64,000 nt of DNA, taken from the NCBI GenBank assembly GCA_002285055.1, contig NQYJ01000012.1:1-64000 (forward strand), given 5' to 3'. The number at the start of each line of letters is the position of its first letter. Positions within the stretch are counted from its first letter, which is position 1. The notes under the pieces are model-generated. The model did not search any database, was not told the origin of the DNA, and was given only the letters and a program-made list of their open reading frames with translations. The stretch comes from Candidatus Izimoplasma sp. ZiA1. Its GTDB lineage: Bacteria; Bacillota_I; Bacilli_A; Izemoplasmatales; Izemoplasmataceae. Below are positions 34,712 through 43,881 of the stretch, in pieces. A program made the translations under genes and the position numbers.

Positions 34712-35563
34712 TTACAGTTTATATTCATCTGAAAGTGAGACGATTCTTGAAACGATTCTAAATGCTTTCATCTTTTCAGCTTGTTCACTAGATTTAGTTA
34801 AATACTTTCCAAGTTCCTTTTGACTAACATTAGAAGAAAAGAAAGTTGGCATTTCATCTAACAAACGGTGTTGTAAGATTGGTCCAAGAACTTCATCTCT
34901 TACCCATGGACTTTGAGCTTCGCCACCGATATCATCTAACATTAAGATATCTACATTCTTAAGTTTTTTTACAATTTGCTCAAGTTTACCATTGCCTATT
35001 GCTGATTTTAATTCTCTTACTAAATCAGGAAAATAAGCAATAATTACTGTATATCCTAGTTTAATCATTTCATTAGCAAGCGCTGCTAATGTGTATGTTT
35101 TACCTTTTTGATAAGGGCCTTCTAAATAAAGACCTTTCATTTTTTCTCCAGTTGGATAAAGTTTTATAAATCTCATCATATAATTATATACATTCATACG
35201 TTCTTCTGTTGTCGTATAATAATCTTCAATGTCAGCTAGTTCAATTCTTTTTGGCATGTACATAGAATCTAATAAACGACGATTAGATTTATAATTATTT
35301 TCTCTAACTTTGTATCGGCATTCGCTGTAAGCTAGTTTTATTGCCCCAAGTTCATAAACCAAAACCGGAGTTAAGCCTTTTAAGTTTAATTTACAAGAAT
35401 CTATACCAACACATTCATTACATATATTAATTTCATTATTAAAAACTAAGAGATCGTTTAAATGGTCATCTAATTGATGACTATTTAAATCGTTATGTAT
35501 CATAAAATCATTAATATCTTGATTCTTTAATAGTTCTTCAATTAATTCTTCTTTAAAATCCAT
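34712..35563 (-). CDS. dnaI: Primosomal helicase loader DnaI
   Basis: AAA+ ATPase that loads replicative helicase DnaC. 283 aa. The N-terminal zinc-binding helicase-interaction domain has CNECVGIDSC near residue 47 and a further Cys in YSECRYK. The ATPase domain has Walker A GPYQKGKTYTLA near 149 and Walker B DILMLDDIGGEAQSPWVRDE near 205. The SNVS segment is the sensor. Position 5 in the usual GxxxxGKT loop is Gln, which still fits the motif. Nine bases after dnaB; no terminator follows before the thrS promoter. Confidence 0.95.
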   Translation of the reverse strand: MDFKEELIEELLKNQDINDFMIHNDLNSHQLDDHLNDLLVFNNEINICNECVGIDSCKLNLKGLTPVLVYELGAIKLAYSECRYKVRENNYKSNRRLLDSMYMPKRIELADIEDYYTTTEERMNVYNYMMRFIKLYPTGEKMKGLYLEGPYQKGKTYTLAALANEMIKLGYTVIIAYFPDLVRELKSAIGNGKLEQIVKKLKNVDILMLDDIGGEAQSPWVRDEVLGPILQHRLLDEMPTFFSSNVSQKELGKYLTKSSEQAEKMKAFRIVSRIVSLSDEYKL

Positions 35564-35571
35564 TCTATCAC

Positions 35572-36786
35572 CTACAAGTTTTTAATATAATCGTCTAACC
35601 AGTCAGATTTAATATCCTCTGGTAGAGTTTTTGTGTTTTTTTGATATGTTCTTGGTTGATTCATTTGTTTGTTTCTGTTTTTAATATATTCTAGTGCAGC
35701 TTCTGCAGTCGAAAGATCATTTCTAGACCATTCTGAGGCGATTTTTTCAAAGTAATTAAAACTAGGAAAAACGTTCTCTTTAATTCCTAATACATATGCG
35801 ATTAAAACATTAATTACTTCTTCTTTTAAAGATGTCTTTTCATATAGTTGTTCAATAACTTTTATTTCACTAGATGCTGCTTTTTGCCCTGATTCATTTT
35901 CTAGTAATTTAATTGGTGAAACTGTTTTAAAATAGTTTAAATAATCAGTTTCATTCATTGAACTTTTTTTAGAAGTAGTATCAACTTGTTCGTGTTTTAA
36001 TTTTCTAACTTCCTTGTTTGTTGAACGTTCAAAGTTATACCATTTATTAGCACTTTTACTTAACACATCTAAATCAACAGTTCTGTCTTTAGTAATTGCA
36101 TCCATAAACACTCTTTGCATATCAATTTCATCAAAAGAATAAATATAGGCAACTCTTTTAATAGCATCTCTAACTTTTTGAGTTATTTTTCTTTTATCAA
36201 CATAATTTTTAGATAATCCATCAAAGAATAATTCAAAATCAAAATCAGTTTCCAGTGTTAGTTTTGATTTTGATTTGTTTAATAGCTGATCCTCAACATT
36301 AATCATTTCTTCTACTGCTTCAAAAACATCACAAAAATTGTTAGTGATATTTTCAAATCCCTCTTTTTCAATTTCGCTAATCTTAAATAGATTAATTAGT
36401 TTTTCAAAGTGGCTTTCTCCAATAATTTTATACAAATAGACACCTAAAGAACCATCTTTAATAAATTCTTCTGCGGTTAAAGGTGCTTTAATTTCATATA
36501 AGTATTCATCATTCTTTTTATAGACGATAACTAAACCAAGTGCTTCTAGTTTTTTTCTTGCTTCTTCAAAATCTTTTGGAGTAACTTTAATAAGATCATA
36601 TAAAAAATCATGAAAGTAAACTGGTGATTTTAACTTTGATCTTTCAATTAAACTCCAAAGTGTTAGATATAAAGTATATGCATTTTGACCAAGAAGTGGT
36701 TGATAAAGAAGCGTAAAAACATTACGCTCGTCGTTATCTAAATTTTGATATGTGATTAATGTAAATTTGTTTAGTCTTGAATACAT
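35572..36786 (-). CDS. dnaB: Replication initiation/membrane attachment protein DnaB (Gram-positive type)
   Basis: Primosome protein that works with DnaD and DnaI, unrelated to the E. coli helicase. 404 aa. The N-terminal winged-helix-like domain carries the family phrase LTLLYQPLLGQNAYTLY, here FTLLYQPLLGQNA near residue 24. A DnaD/DnaB C-terminal repeat occupies about 285-380, with LKEEVINVLIAYVLG and NYFEKIASEWSRNDLSTAEAA. Between an unknown gene and dnaI; Bacillus has nrdR-dnaB-dnaI in the corresponding place. Confidence 0.93.
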   Translation of the reverse strand: MYSRLNKFTLITYQNLDNDERNVFTLLYQPLLGQNAYTLYLTLWSLIERSKLKSPVYFHDFLYDLIKVTPKDFEEARKKLEALGLVIVYKKNDEYLYEIKAPLTAEEFIKDGSLGVYLYKIIGESHFEKLINLFKISEIEKEGFENITNNFCDVFEAVEEMINVEDQLLNKSKSKLTLETDFDFELFFDGLSKNYVDKRKITQKVRDAIKRVAYIYSFDEIDMQRVFMDAITKDRTVDLDVLSKSANKWYNFERSTNKEVRKLKHEQVDTTSKKSSMNETDYLNYFKTVSPIKLLENESGQKAASSEIKVIEQLYEKTSLKEEVINVLIAYVLGIKENVFPSFNYFEKIASEWSRNDLSTAEAALEYIKNRNKQMNQPRTYQKNTKTLPEDIKSDWLDDYIKNL

Positions 36787-36797
36787 AACTTCACTTC

Positions 36798-37163
36798 CTA
36801 TGGATGTAGTCCAACACCCTTAAATTGATGGTGTTTATCTAAATAATTATACAGGTTTATAATTTCTTTATATGGTTTATTACGACCTATCAGTTTATAG
36901 ACTTGTACTTTTAAGTCTATCCCCGTTTCAAGAGGGTTAAACTGTATCACTGTAGCTATAATATGTTGGTTGTTTTTTTGAAGAAATATCTCCCCGAATT
37001 TATCACTTACTTTTGTTATAATAAAACCCTGTTCTTTTGCATACAATTCTAAAGACTCTTTTATTTTTGTGTATTTCGTACGATAATATCTGGTTTTATA
37101 GTGTTTATCTAAATGATTTTCTTTTGTTTCAGCAACAGTGGCTAGATAGTTAGATAAACTCAA
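36798..37163 (-). CDS. Conserved-looking protein of unknown function in the dnaB-dnaI operon
   Basis: 121 aa, soluble, basic and aromatic in its first half (HYKTRYYRTKYTKIKE), followed by an alternating beta pattern (GFIITKV, GEIFLQK, HIIATVIQF, IDLKVQVYKL). I do not recognise a family. The start is probably TTG at 37163, overlapping the coaE stop (TTGA); no ATG is available near it. It occupies the place where Bacillus has nrdR but has no zinc-ribbon Cys and is not NrdR. The operon context suggests a replication- or CoA-linked role at most by association. Confidence 0.72.
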   Translation of the reverse strand: MSLSNYLATVAETKENHLDKHYKTRYYRTKYTKIKESLELYAKEQGFIITKVSDKFGEIFLQKNNQHIIATVIQFNPLETGIDLKVQVYKLIGRNKPYKEIINLYNYLDKHHQFKGVGLHP

Positions 37164-37762
37164 AATTTACTTTCCACTTTTTCTAACACTTCAAGGAATT
37201 GTTTTTTTGTTTCTAATATTGATAAACTATTATCAATAACATATGTGCTTCTTTTCACCTTTTCACTTAAAGGCAACTGTGATTTTATTTTAAGATTTGC
37301 ATATTCCAAATCGATTTGATCACGACTCATTAATCTATCTAATTGATTTTCAAAGTTAACAAAAACAGTAATTGTTTCATCAACATATTTATCAAACCCT
37401 GATTCAAATAATAAAGGAACATCAATAACAATTATCTTAACTTCCATTTGTTTATATCTAGCAACTTCACTCATCATTATTTTTTTAACTCTTGGATGAA
37501 CAATTAAGTTTAATCTATTTCTTATCTCTTCATTTGAAAAGATAATTGTAGCTAGTTTTTTACGGTTAATTTCATTATTCGATAATTTGATATCATCACC
37601 ACACATTTCGATTATTTCATTGTAGGCTTCAGTATCAATACTTAGTAACTCTTTTGCAATTTTATCAGTATCTATAACGGGAATATTTTTCTCAATAAAC
37701 ATATTTGAAACAGTTGTTTTCCCACTTGCGATACCGCCAGTTAAACCTATGATAATTGACAT
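37160..37762 (-). CDS. coaE: Dephospho-CoA kinase
   Basis: Last step of coenzyme A synthesis. 200 aa. P-loop GLTGGIASGKTTVSN at residues 6-20, DTDKIAKEL near 32, the LIVHPRVKK block near 81 and DVPLLFESGFDKYVD near 110, all typical. It opens the coaE-unknown-dnaB-dnaI transcription unit with an extended -10 promoter at 37792-37800. Stop TGA is shared with the start of the next gene. Confidence 0.96.
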   Translation of the reverse strand: MSIIIGLTGGIASGKTTVSNMFIEKNIPVIDTDKIAKELLSIDTEAYNEIIEMCGDDIKLSNNEINRKKLATIIFSNEEIRNRLNLIVHPRVKKIMMSEVARYKQMEVKIIVIDVPLLFESGFDKYVDETITVFVNFENQLDRLMSRDQIDLEYANLKIKSQLPLSEKVKRSTYVIDNSLSILETKKQFLEVLEKVESKF

Positions 37763-37791
37763 AAATTTTCACTCCTTTATCCAGTAAATTG

Positions 37792-37800
37792 ATTATATCA
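37792..37800 (-). promoter_or_regulatory. Extended -10 promoter of coaE operon
   Basis: Minus strand TGATATAAT about 30 bases before coaE, between the mutM terminator and the gene. Confidence 0.6.
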
Positions 37801-37814
37801 TAAATTCAAATAAC

Positions 37815-37835
37815 AAAAAAGAAGCTTTGCTTCTT
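37815..37835 (-). terminator. Terminator after mutM
   Basis: Stem AAGAAGC/GCTTCTT (37819-37825 with 37829-37835), 3-nt loop, T run on the minus strand. It ends the polA-CDF-nitroreductase-mutM unit. Confidence 0.82.
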
Positions 37836-37840
37836 ATTCA

Positions 37841-38662
37841 TTATTTTTGACATTTCGGGCAAAAATATGTACCTCTACCATTAACTTTAGTTTTTATAAT
37901 TGGTGTTTGACATATTTTACATGGTTCATTTTCTAAAGTGTGGACATTGAGTTCGTTTTGAAAACGTCCAGTCACTCCTAAGCTTGATGTATAGCTTCTA
38001 ATTGTCGTCCCACCAAGTTTTATAGCTTTGTCTAATACAATACTCGAATATTTTATAATGTTGCTTAAATCATTGTTTTTTAAGGTATTTGATTTAGTTA
38101 TTGGATTCAGTTTACATCTAAATAAAACTTCATCAACATAAATATTACCAAGACCAGTGATTATTGTTTGATCAAGGAGCGCTGATTTGATGGGAATTGA
38201 TTTATTTTTAAGTTTGGTTTTTAAGTAGTTTATTGATAACTCATCATCAAAAGGTTCAGGACCAAGTTTGTTGATGGGTGCGGTAGTATAAATATCAGAT
38301 AAACTTCTAATATCCATAGTCCCAAATTTTCTTGTGTCATGATATCTAAGAGTTGAACCATCTGTAAAATAAAAGATGATATGTTCGTGTTTTACTCGAT
38401 CTTCTAATGTTGATTTAATAAAATATTTTCCTTCCATCCTTAAATGACTAATAAGAGCTATATCATCTAGGATAAAGATTAAATATTTACCTACTCTTTT
38501 AATATCTTTAAATGTTTTATCAACTAAGTACTCTTTAAATTGTTTTACACTGATATCTTTAATAATTCCATCATAAAACACATCGATATCTCTTATTTTT
38601 TTATTTAATATTAAATTCTTTAGGGTTTCTTTAACTGTTTCTACTTCTGGTAACTCAGGCAA
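37841..38662 (-). CDS. mutM: Formamidopyrimidine-DNA glycosylase
   Basis: Removes 8-oxoguanine and Fapy lesions. The N-terminal Pro is the nucleophile, so the start must give M-P-E-L-P-E. This fixes the start as TTG at 38662, although the frame is open further upstream to 38722. The product is 273 aa, the usual size. Also visible are the E3 catalytic Glu, the beta-hairpin Lys in RMEGKYF near 58, and a C-terminal zinc finger C-x2-C-x16-C-x2-C with NGRGTYFCPKC. The start overlaps the end of the nitroreductase gene by eight bases. polA upstream, coaE downstream, as in Bacillus. Confidence 0.96.
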   Translation of the reverse strand: MPELPEVETVKETLKNLILNKKIRDIDVFYDGIIKDISVKQFKEYLVDKTFKDIKRVGKYLIFILDDIALISHLRMEGKYFIKSTLEDRVKHEHIIFYFTDGSTLRYHDTRKFGTMDIRSLSDIYTTAPINKLGPEPFDDELSINYLKTKLKNKSIPIKSALLDQTIITGLGNIYVDEVLFRCKLNPITKSNTLKNNDLSNIIKYSSIVLDKAIKLGGTTIRSYTSSLGVTGRFQNELNVHTLENEPCKICQTPIIKTKVNGRGTYFCPKCQK

Positions 38663-39158
38663 TTTTATGGTTGCGATGAACTTTTGATTCATCATACCTT
38701 TTAGTAACTTCTTTAAATCCATCTTCGTACCCTAAAGCGATAATGCTAAAAGCATTAAAAAGTTCTTTTATTTTTAGTATTTCATTAGTTAAAGTTGTTC
38801 TATCTGTTAGTGGATAAACACCAATCCAAACTGCCCCAAGTCCTTGGTTAACTGCTTCTAATAAGATATTAGTTGTGCAGCTTGACATATCCTCAATAAT
38901 AAAGTGAGGACTTTTGAGTGTTTGTTTGAAGATTGGTACTATAGCTTTATCACAAACACTTAAAGGATGAGCTCCTTTAGATATTTTTGAGAGTTGTAAT
39001 AGTAGTTTTTTATCATCAACAACAATAAACTCCCAAGGTTGTTGGTTTTTAGCACTAGGTGCTTGAAATGCACTTTTTAAGATTGCAGTTATTTTTTCTT
39101 CTTCAACTTTTTTATCTAAAAATTTTCTTACTGATTTTCTTTCCATTAATAAACTCAT
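38655..39158 (-). CDS. Nitroreductase-family flavoprotein
   Basis: 167 aa, near the small end of the family. The FMN/NAD(P)H-binding N-terminus reads ERKSVRKFLDKKV and the substrate/FMN loop APSAKNQQPWEF. The later block GLGAVWIGVYP is the second FMN contact. It probably reduces quinones or nitro-compounds as a homodimer; the physiological substrate is unknown. Its ATG overlaps the CDF gene's stop by four bases, and it ends inside the mutM start, so it is coupled on both sides. Confidence 0.9.
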   Translation of the reverse strand: MSLLMERKSVRKFLDKKVEEEKITAILKSAFQAPSAKNQQPWEFIVVDDKKLLLQLSKISKGAHPLSVCDKAIVPIFKQTLKSPHFIIEDMSSCTTNILLEAVNQGLGAVWIGVYPLTDRTTLTNEILKIKELFNAFSIIALGYEDGFKEVTKRYDESKVHRNHKIA

Positions 39159-40027
39159 TGTTCACCCTCCGGATTAACGTGGATCGTTACATGACATACT
39201 AATCCATCTTCTTTAATCTTATCTTGAACTCTCTGAGCAATATCGTGTCCTTCTTTAACAGTTATTAAAGCATCTACTTGTATATCAATAATTGCTTGAT
39301 AATATGGTCCATATACAATCATATCTAAGTTATCAACATCAATTACACCTTTTACTTCTTTAGCTATTTTTAAGTATTTTTCTTGAACATCATTTCTAAC
39401 TCTTTTTCCTTGAACACTAATAATTGCCTCAAGACCAATTTCAATTGCTATTTTAAAGATAAATATTGCGATAAAAACACTGGCTATTTTATCTCCATAT
39501 AACAAGAAATCAATTTCAAAGTATGAACCTATTAAAACTGATCCAACTCCAAATAACACAACTAAACTTGAGAATACATCAGTAAATGATTCTTTTCCTG
39601 ATGCTGTGATTATTTGTGAATCAAGTTCTTTCCCTTTTCTTAATAAATATCTTGCTAAGAATGTTTTTATAATAATAACTAAAACAATTATTATCAATGC
39701 AAGAGGACTTGGTACACTTAAAACATTTTTAAACTGACCTATTACTGTTTTTAGTAAGTTAAATCCCATAATTGAAATTGAGATACTTAAAAATAAACTT
39801 AAGACATACTCAAACTTACCATGACCAAAAGGATGGTCTTCATCAGCTGGTTTATTAGCATGCTTAATTCCTAAGATTACAAAGACATCGCTCATTAAAT
39901 CACTTACTGAGTGAATTCCATCTGCGATTAAACTAAAACTACTAAAGATTACTCCAAATAGTAATTTGATTGCAATTAGGAATATATTTACAATTAAACT
40001 TTTTGACATTATTTTTTCAAGTTTCAT
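39155..40027 (-). CDS. Cation diffusion facilitator (metal cation exporter)
   Basis: 290 aa. Six TM helices in the first ~200 residues and a cytoplasmic ferredoxin-like C-terminal domain. The metal-binding pattern is visible in TM2 (DGIHSVSD) and TM5 (ESFTDVFSS). The basic-His loop reads HPFGHGKFEY. The HSVSD/DVFSS form has H-x3-D in TM2 and only D in TM5 (S in place of His/Asp nearby), so Zn, Mn or Fe specificity cannot be set by eye. Ends with HVTIHVNPEGEQ, as CDF proteins often do. Part of the polA operon. Confidence 0.9.
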   Translation of the reverse strand: MKLEKIMSKSLIVNIFLIAIKLLFGVIFSSFSLIADGIHSVSDLMSDVFVILGIKHANKPADEDHPFGHGKFEYVLSLFLSISISIMGFNLLKTVIGQFKNVLSVPSPLALIIIVLVIIIKTFLARYLLRKGKELDSQIITASGKESFTDVFSSLVVLFGVGSVLIGSYFEIDFLLYGDKIASVFIAIFIFKIAIEIGLEAIISVQGKRVRNDVQEKYLKIAKEVKGVIDVDNLDMIVYGPYYQAIIDIQVDALITVKEGHDIAQRVQDKIKEDGLVCHVTIHVNPEGEQ

Positions 40028-40036
40028 AGTATCACC

Positions 40037-42658
40037 TTACTTAGTTTCGTATAGATTTTTTCCTTTATGTTGATCAACAACTAAAGGAACTTTTAATGAT
40101 ATGCAATTTTCCATTGTTTCTTTAACTAATTTTTCAATTATTTCAACTTCATCGTAGTGAACATCAAAAACAAGTTCATCGTGAATCTGAAGTAATAATT
40201 TTGATTTTAATTTCTGTTTTGTTAATGCTTTGTCAATATCAATCATAGCAATTTTAATTATGTCAGCTGCACTTCCTTGGATTGGTGCGTTCATCGCATT
40301 TCTTTTCCCAGCCTCACGTTGCATATATGCACTGCTTGATAGTTCTGGTAAATATCTTCTTCTGTTATAAATAGTTTCTGCATAGCCTTTCACTGTTGCA
40401 TCACTAACAACTTTATCCATATATGCTTTAATTCCTGGGAATCTAGCATAGTATTTTTCAATAAACTGACTAGCTTGTTTAGGAGTTATATTGATGCCCT
40501 CACTAAGACCCCAAGCACTTTGTCCATAGATTATTCCAAAGTTAACTGCTTTAGCTACTCGTCTTTCTAAGCTTGATATTTCTTCTTTATCAAAGATTAA
40601 AGAAGCTGTTTTTGTATGAATGTCTTCGCCGTTTCTAAATGCTTGAATTAGATTGTCTTCATTAGCCATATGTGCTAAAACTCTAAGTTCAATTTGTGAG
40701 TAGTCACTAGCAAGTAAAAAATTGTGTGAAGAAGGAATAAATACTTTTCTTATTAATCTACCTTCTTCATATCTAATAGGAATGTTTTGTAAGTTTGGTT
40801 CTATACTTGATAAACGTCCTGTTGAAGTAAATGCTTGACGGTAGATAGTATGAATCTTATTGTCTTTTAAAATAGAATTTTTTAATCCGATAATATATGT
40901 AGAATGTAATTTTGTAAGCATTCGATACATCATTATTTTTTCAATAATTGGATGGTGGTCTAATAGTTTTTCAAGCACTTCACTACCAGTTGAATAACCG
41001 GTTTTAGTTTTTTTAGAAGCTTTTAAACCAAGATCTTCAAATAAAACTTCACCAAGCTGTTTAGGACTTGAGATGTTAAATTCCTTATTAGCTAGCTCAT
41101 GAATATCTTTTGTTAGGTTTTCAATTCTTCCAGTTAATTCTATATTTAACTCTTCTAAATAATCTTGATTAACATTAATTCCAGCAACTTCCATCTTAGC
41201 TAGTACACTAGCAACAGGAAGTTCAATTTCATGAAATAATAAATACTGATTGTTTTCTTTTAGTTCAGTTAAAAGTTGTTCTTTTAGTTCTTTTATTGCA
41301 ATGGTTTTTTTGACTGCGTATTTTTGGTACATATCATCAAGAGGAATTTGATACTTAGCACCTTTTCCGTAAATTTCTTCATAATAAGATACGTCGTTAT
41401 AATCAAAATTACTAACAACCACTCTAAAATCATCTTTTGTGTTTGATGGATTTAGGATATAGGCCGCAAGTAATAAATCAAAATTAACACCACATATATC
41501 ATAACCATCATTTAATAAAATAACTTTCATCATTTTTAAGTTATATACACTTTTGTTCATTAGTTCATCACTTAAAAACATTTGTAAACTAAGTGATTGG
41601 TGAATCAAATTATATGGTACAAAAAAACTTCCTAGTTTATTTGTTATTGCAAAACCTAAAGGTATTGCTAAATGGTAATTAGAATTAAAAGATTCAAGAA
41701 CAATAAAAGAATCATCAACTAGGATCTTATCTAGTTCAAATGAATCTGTGATTAGCTTAAAATTAAAATCTAAATTAGGTTTTCTAACAACTGTTTTGTT
41801 TATCCTTTTAATTAAAGAATGAAATTCCATTTCTTGATAAAATTCTATTAATGATTCATTATTTGGACCACTGTAAGCAAAATAATCAATTGGTTCCTCT
41901 ACTTCACAATCAACTTTGATTGTCGCAATCTTTTTACAGAGTAATGCTTGTTCAAAATCATTTCTGATTCTTTCTCCAAGTTTACCTTTGATATTATCCT
42001 TATCAGCAATTACATTTTCAAGATTTTCATATTGATCTAAAAGTTTGACTGCTGTTTTTTCACCAACACCCTTAATTCCAGGTAAGTTATCACTAGCATC
42101 TCCCATTAATCCTTTTAAATCAGTGATTTGTGATGGATAAACTCCCATCGCTTCTTTTAATGTTGTTTTATTATATATTGTAAAGTCTTTTAAACCTTTT
42201 CTTGAAACTTTTAAGTACACTTTATCATTAACTAATTGAAGTAGATCTTTATCATTACTAATGATTTCGATTTCATCAAAATCATTATAATATTTTTTAG
42301 TAAAAGTACCGATGATATCATCAGCCTCAATTAACTCCGTTTCTAACATCTTAATCCCTAAATGTTCTAAACTTTCTTTTATTAAGGGTATTTGCATTCT
42401 AAACTCATCAGGCATTGGTTTTCTTCCACCTTTATAGTCTTCAAACATTTCATGTCTAAATGTTGCTTTTCCTTTATCAAAAGCAACCATGATATGTGTA
42501 AAATCATCATTTACTATAGAGTTCATCATATTAACAAACCCAAAAACAGCGTTTGTGTACACTCCTTTTGAGTTTTCCATTAAATTCCCTGTGTAAGCTG
42601 TCGCATAATAAGCTCTAAACATTATATTTGAGCCATCTATTAAGATAAGTCTTTTCAT
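40037..42658 (-). CDS. polA: DNA polymerase I
   Basis: Repair and Okazaki-fragment polymerase, 873 aa. The N-terminal 5'-3' nuclease domain (about 1-290) has LIDGSNIMFRAYYA, DADDI-type text (EADDIIGTF) and GDASDNLPGIKGVGEKTA. The middle 3'-5' exonuclease-like domain lacks the D-x-E metal site (FIVLESFNS in its place), so proofreading is probably inactive, as in Bacillus and Thermus. Polymerase motifs A (SDYSQIELRV), B (RRVAKAVNFGIIYG) and C (QIHDELVFDV) are intact. Start ATG 42658 after GAGGTG; a longer frame lacks a ribosome site. A TGGTAAAAT element at about 42682-42690 may be its promoter. Confidence 0.97.
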   Translation of the reverse strand: MKRLILIDGSNIMFRAYYATAYTGNLMENSKGVYTNAVFGFVNMMNSIVNDDFTHIMVAFDKGKATFRHEMFEDYKGGRKPMPDEFRMQIPLIKESLEHLGIKMLETELIEADDIIGTFTKKYYNDFDEIEIISNDKDLLQLVNDKVYLKVSRKGLKDFTIYNKTTLKEAMGVYPSQITDLKGLMGDASDNLPGIKGVGEKTAVKLLDQYENLENVIADKDNIKGKLGERIRNDFEQALLCKKIATIKVDCEVEEPIDYFAYSGPNNESLIEFYQEMEFHSLIKRINKTVVRKPNLDFNFKLITDSFELDKILVDDSFIVLESFNSNYHLAIPLGFAITNKLGSFFVPYNLIHQSLSLQMFLSDELMNKSVYNLKMMKVILLNDGYDICGVNFDLLLAAYILNPSNTKDDFRVVVSNFDYNDVSYYEEIYGKGAKYQIPLDDMYQKYAVKKTIAIKELKEQLLTELKENNQYLLFHEIELPVASVLAKMEVAGINVNQDYLEELNIELTGRIENLTKDIHELANKEFNISSPKQLGEVLFEDLGLKASKKTKTGYSTGSEVLEKLLDHHPIIEKIMMYRMLTKLHSTYIIGLKNSILKDNKIHTIYRQAFTSTGRLSSIEPNLQNIPIRYEEGRLIRKVFIPSSHNFLLASDYSQIELRVLAHMANEDNLIQAFRNGEDIHTKTASLIFDKEEISSLERRVAKAVNFGIIYGQSAWGLSEGINITPKQASQFIEKYYARFPGIKAYMDKVVSDATVKGYAETIYNRRRYLPELSSSAYMQREAGKRNAMNAPIQGSAADIIKIAMIDIDKALTKQKLKSKLLLQIHDELVFDVHYDEVEIIEKLVKETMENCISLKVPLVVDQHKGKNLYETK

Positions 42659-42696
42659 AATTACACCTCTTTTACTTCTTAATTTTACCATATAAA

Positions 42697-42725
42697 GAAA
42701 AAAAATACTCAAGTTTGAGTATTTT
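42697..42725 (-). terminator. Terminator after acpP
   Basis: Stem AATACTCA/TGAGTATT around a 4-nt loop (about 42703-42725), followed by a long T run on the minus strand. Confidence 0.85.
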
Positions 42726-42730
42726 AATTT

Positions 42731-42955
42731 TTATACATTCTCTAAAAAACTTACGATATCGTTAACTCTTTTGATTTTTTGTGCTTCAGAATCTGAAATC
42801 TCAACTTCAAACTCTTCCTCAATTGCCATAATTAACTCGATAGCGTCTAATGAATCAGCACCTAAATCATCGCTTAAATCAGATTCTAATGTAACTGTTT
42901 CTTCTTCAATACCTAGTTCAACAGCTATTAATTCTTTAACTTTTTCAAATACCAT
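42731..42955 (-). CDS. acpP: Acyl carrier protein
   Basis: 74-aa acidic four-helix carrier. The 4'-phosphopantetheine attachment motif is GADSLDAIEL with S35. The helix I text FEKVKELIAVELGI and the acidic recognition helix after DSL are typical. It provides acyl groups to PlsX and to fatty acid synthesis, though no fab genes are in the window. Separate from plsX, with its own perfect promoter and a terminator. GGAGGAGTG lies before the ATG. Confidence 0.97.
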   Translation of the reverse strand: MVFEKVKELIAVELGIEEETVTLESDLSDDLGADSLDAIELIMAIEEEFEVEISDSEAQKIKRVNDIVSFLENV

Positions 42956-42989
42956 TCAAAACACTCCTCCAAGGTCTAATTTAATAATA

Positions 42990-43018
42990 ATTATAGAGAA
43001 TAAAAGTTCATTTGTCAA
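42990..43018 (-). promoter_or_regulatory. Consensus sigma-A promoter of acpP
   Basis: Minus strand TTGACA (43013-43018), 17-bp spacer, TATAAT (42990-42995): a perfect consensus match, fitting a highly expressed carrier protein. Confidence 0.92.
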
Positions 43019-43116
43019 TTAAGGACAACAAGTTAATGACTTATTTAAGATAATATTTAATATTTTCGGTATTAAACTCAATAAAAATTCATTTTACCAA
43101 AACATTTAACATGCAC

Positions 43117-43881
43117 TTAACCTATAGTAATTTCATTGTAATCAAGTTCATTAGAGTACTTTAAATCATTTCCGTATACTTGTGTTAAAACCTCTTTTTT
43201 TACAACTTCCTTAGCATTTCCGCTAACTAATATTTTCCCATTATCAATTAAAATGGCGTTACTCTTTAAATATAGAGCATGGTTAGGATTATGAGTTGAT
43301 AATATAATGGTTTTTCCAACACTTGCAACCTCTTTTAAAATATTTAGTATAAGATTTTGATTTTTAAAATCTAGTGCTGATGTTGGTTCATCTAAAATCA
43401 TTATTTTTGTATCTTGTATATATGCCCTACATATAGAAACTATTTGCTTTTCACCACCTGATAATTCATTCACTTTTTTTTCTAGAAAATTGACTAAACC
43501 AAACTTCTTTGCAGCATCATTGACTTTTTTCATACTTATTTCTGTAGGTGATTTATAAAACTTTAATGTATTCATAAGCCCAAAAGACAAGTATTCTTTA
43601 ACCAAATAGTCATCACCAACATTTAATCCCTGGGCAACATACGAAATATATTTGGACCTTTCAAGGTAAGAGTAATTAAAAATGTCTTTACCGTTTATAT
43701 GTATATATCCTTCTTTTGGTTTAAAAATACCAGAAAGCAGTTTTATCAAAGTTGTTTTTCCTGAACCATTTAGCCCGATTAACACATTTATTGTATTTGG
43801 TAAAAAATCCAACGAAATATTATTTATTACATTTCTTTTTGTATAGCCAAAAGAAACCGAGTTTATACTATAACTATCCAT
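43117..43881 (-). CDS. ABC transporter ATP-binding protein, FecE/FhuC type
   Basis: ATPase of a siderophore/heme/cobalamin-class importer. 254 aa. Walker A GLNGSGKTTL near residue 35, signature LSGGEKQIVSICRA near 140, Walker B IMILDEPTSALD, switch His in STHNPNHAL. The order substrate-binding protein, permease, ATPase is complete. The ATG overlaps the permease stop by eight bases. No terminator is evident in the 160 bases before acpP's promoter. Confidence 0.93.
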   Translation of the reverse strand: MDSYSINSVSFGYTKRNVINNISLDFLPNTINVLIGLNGSGKTTLIKLLSGIFKPKEGYIHINGKDIFNYSYLERSKYISYVAQGLNVGDDYLVKEYLSFGLMNTLKFYKSPTEISMKKVNDAAKKFGLVNFLEKKVNELSGGEKQIVSICRAYIQDTKIMILDEPTSALDFKNQNLILNILKEVASVGKTIILSTHNPNHALYLKSNAILIDNGKILVSGNAKEVVKKEVLTQVYGNDLKYSNELDYNEITIG

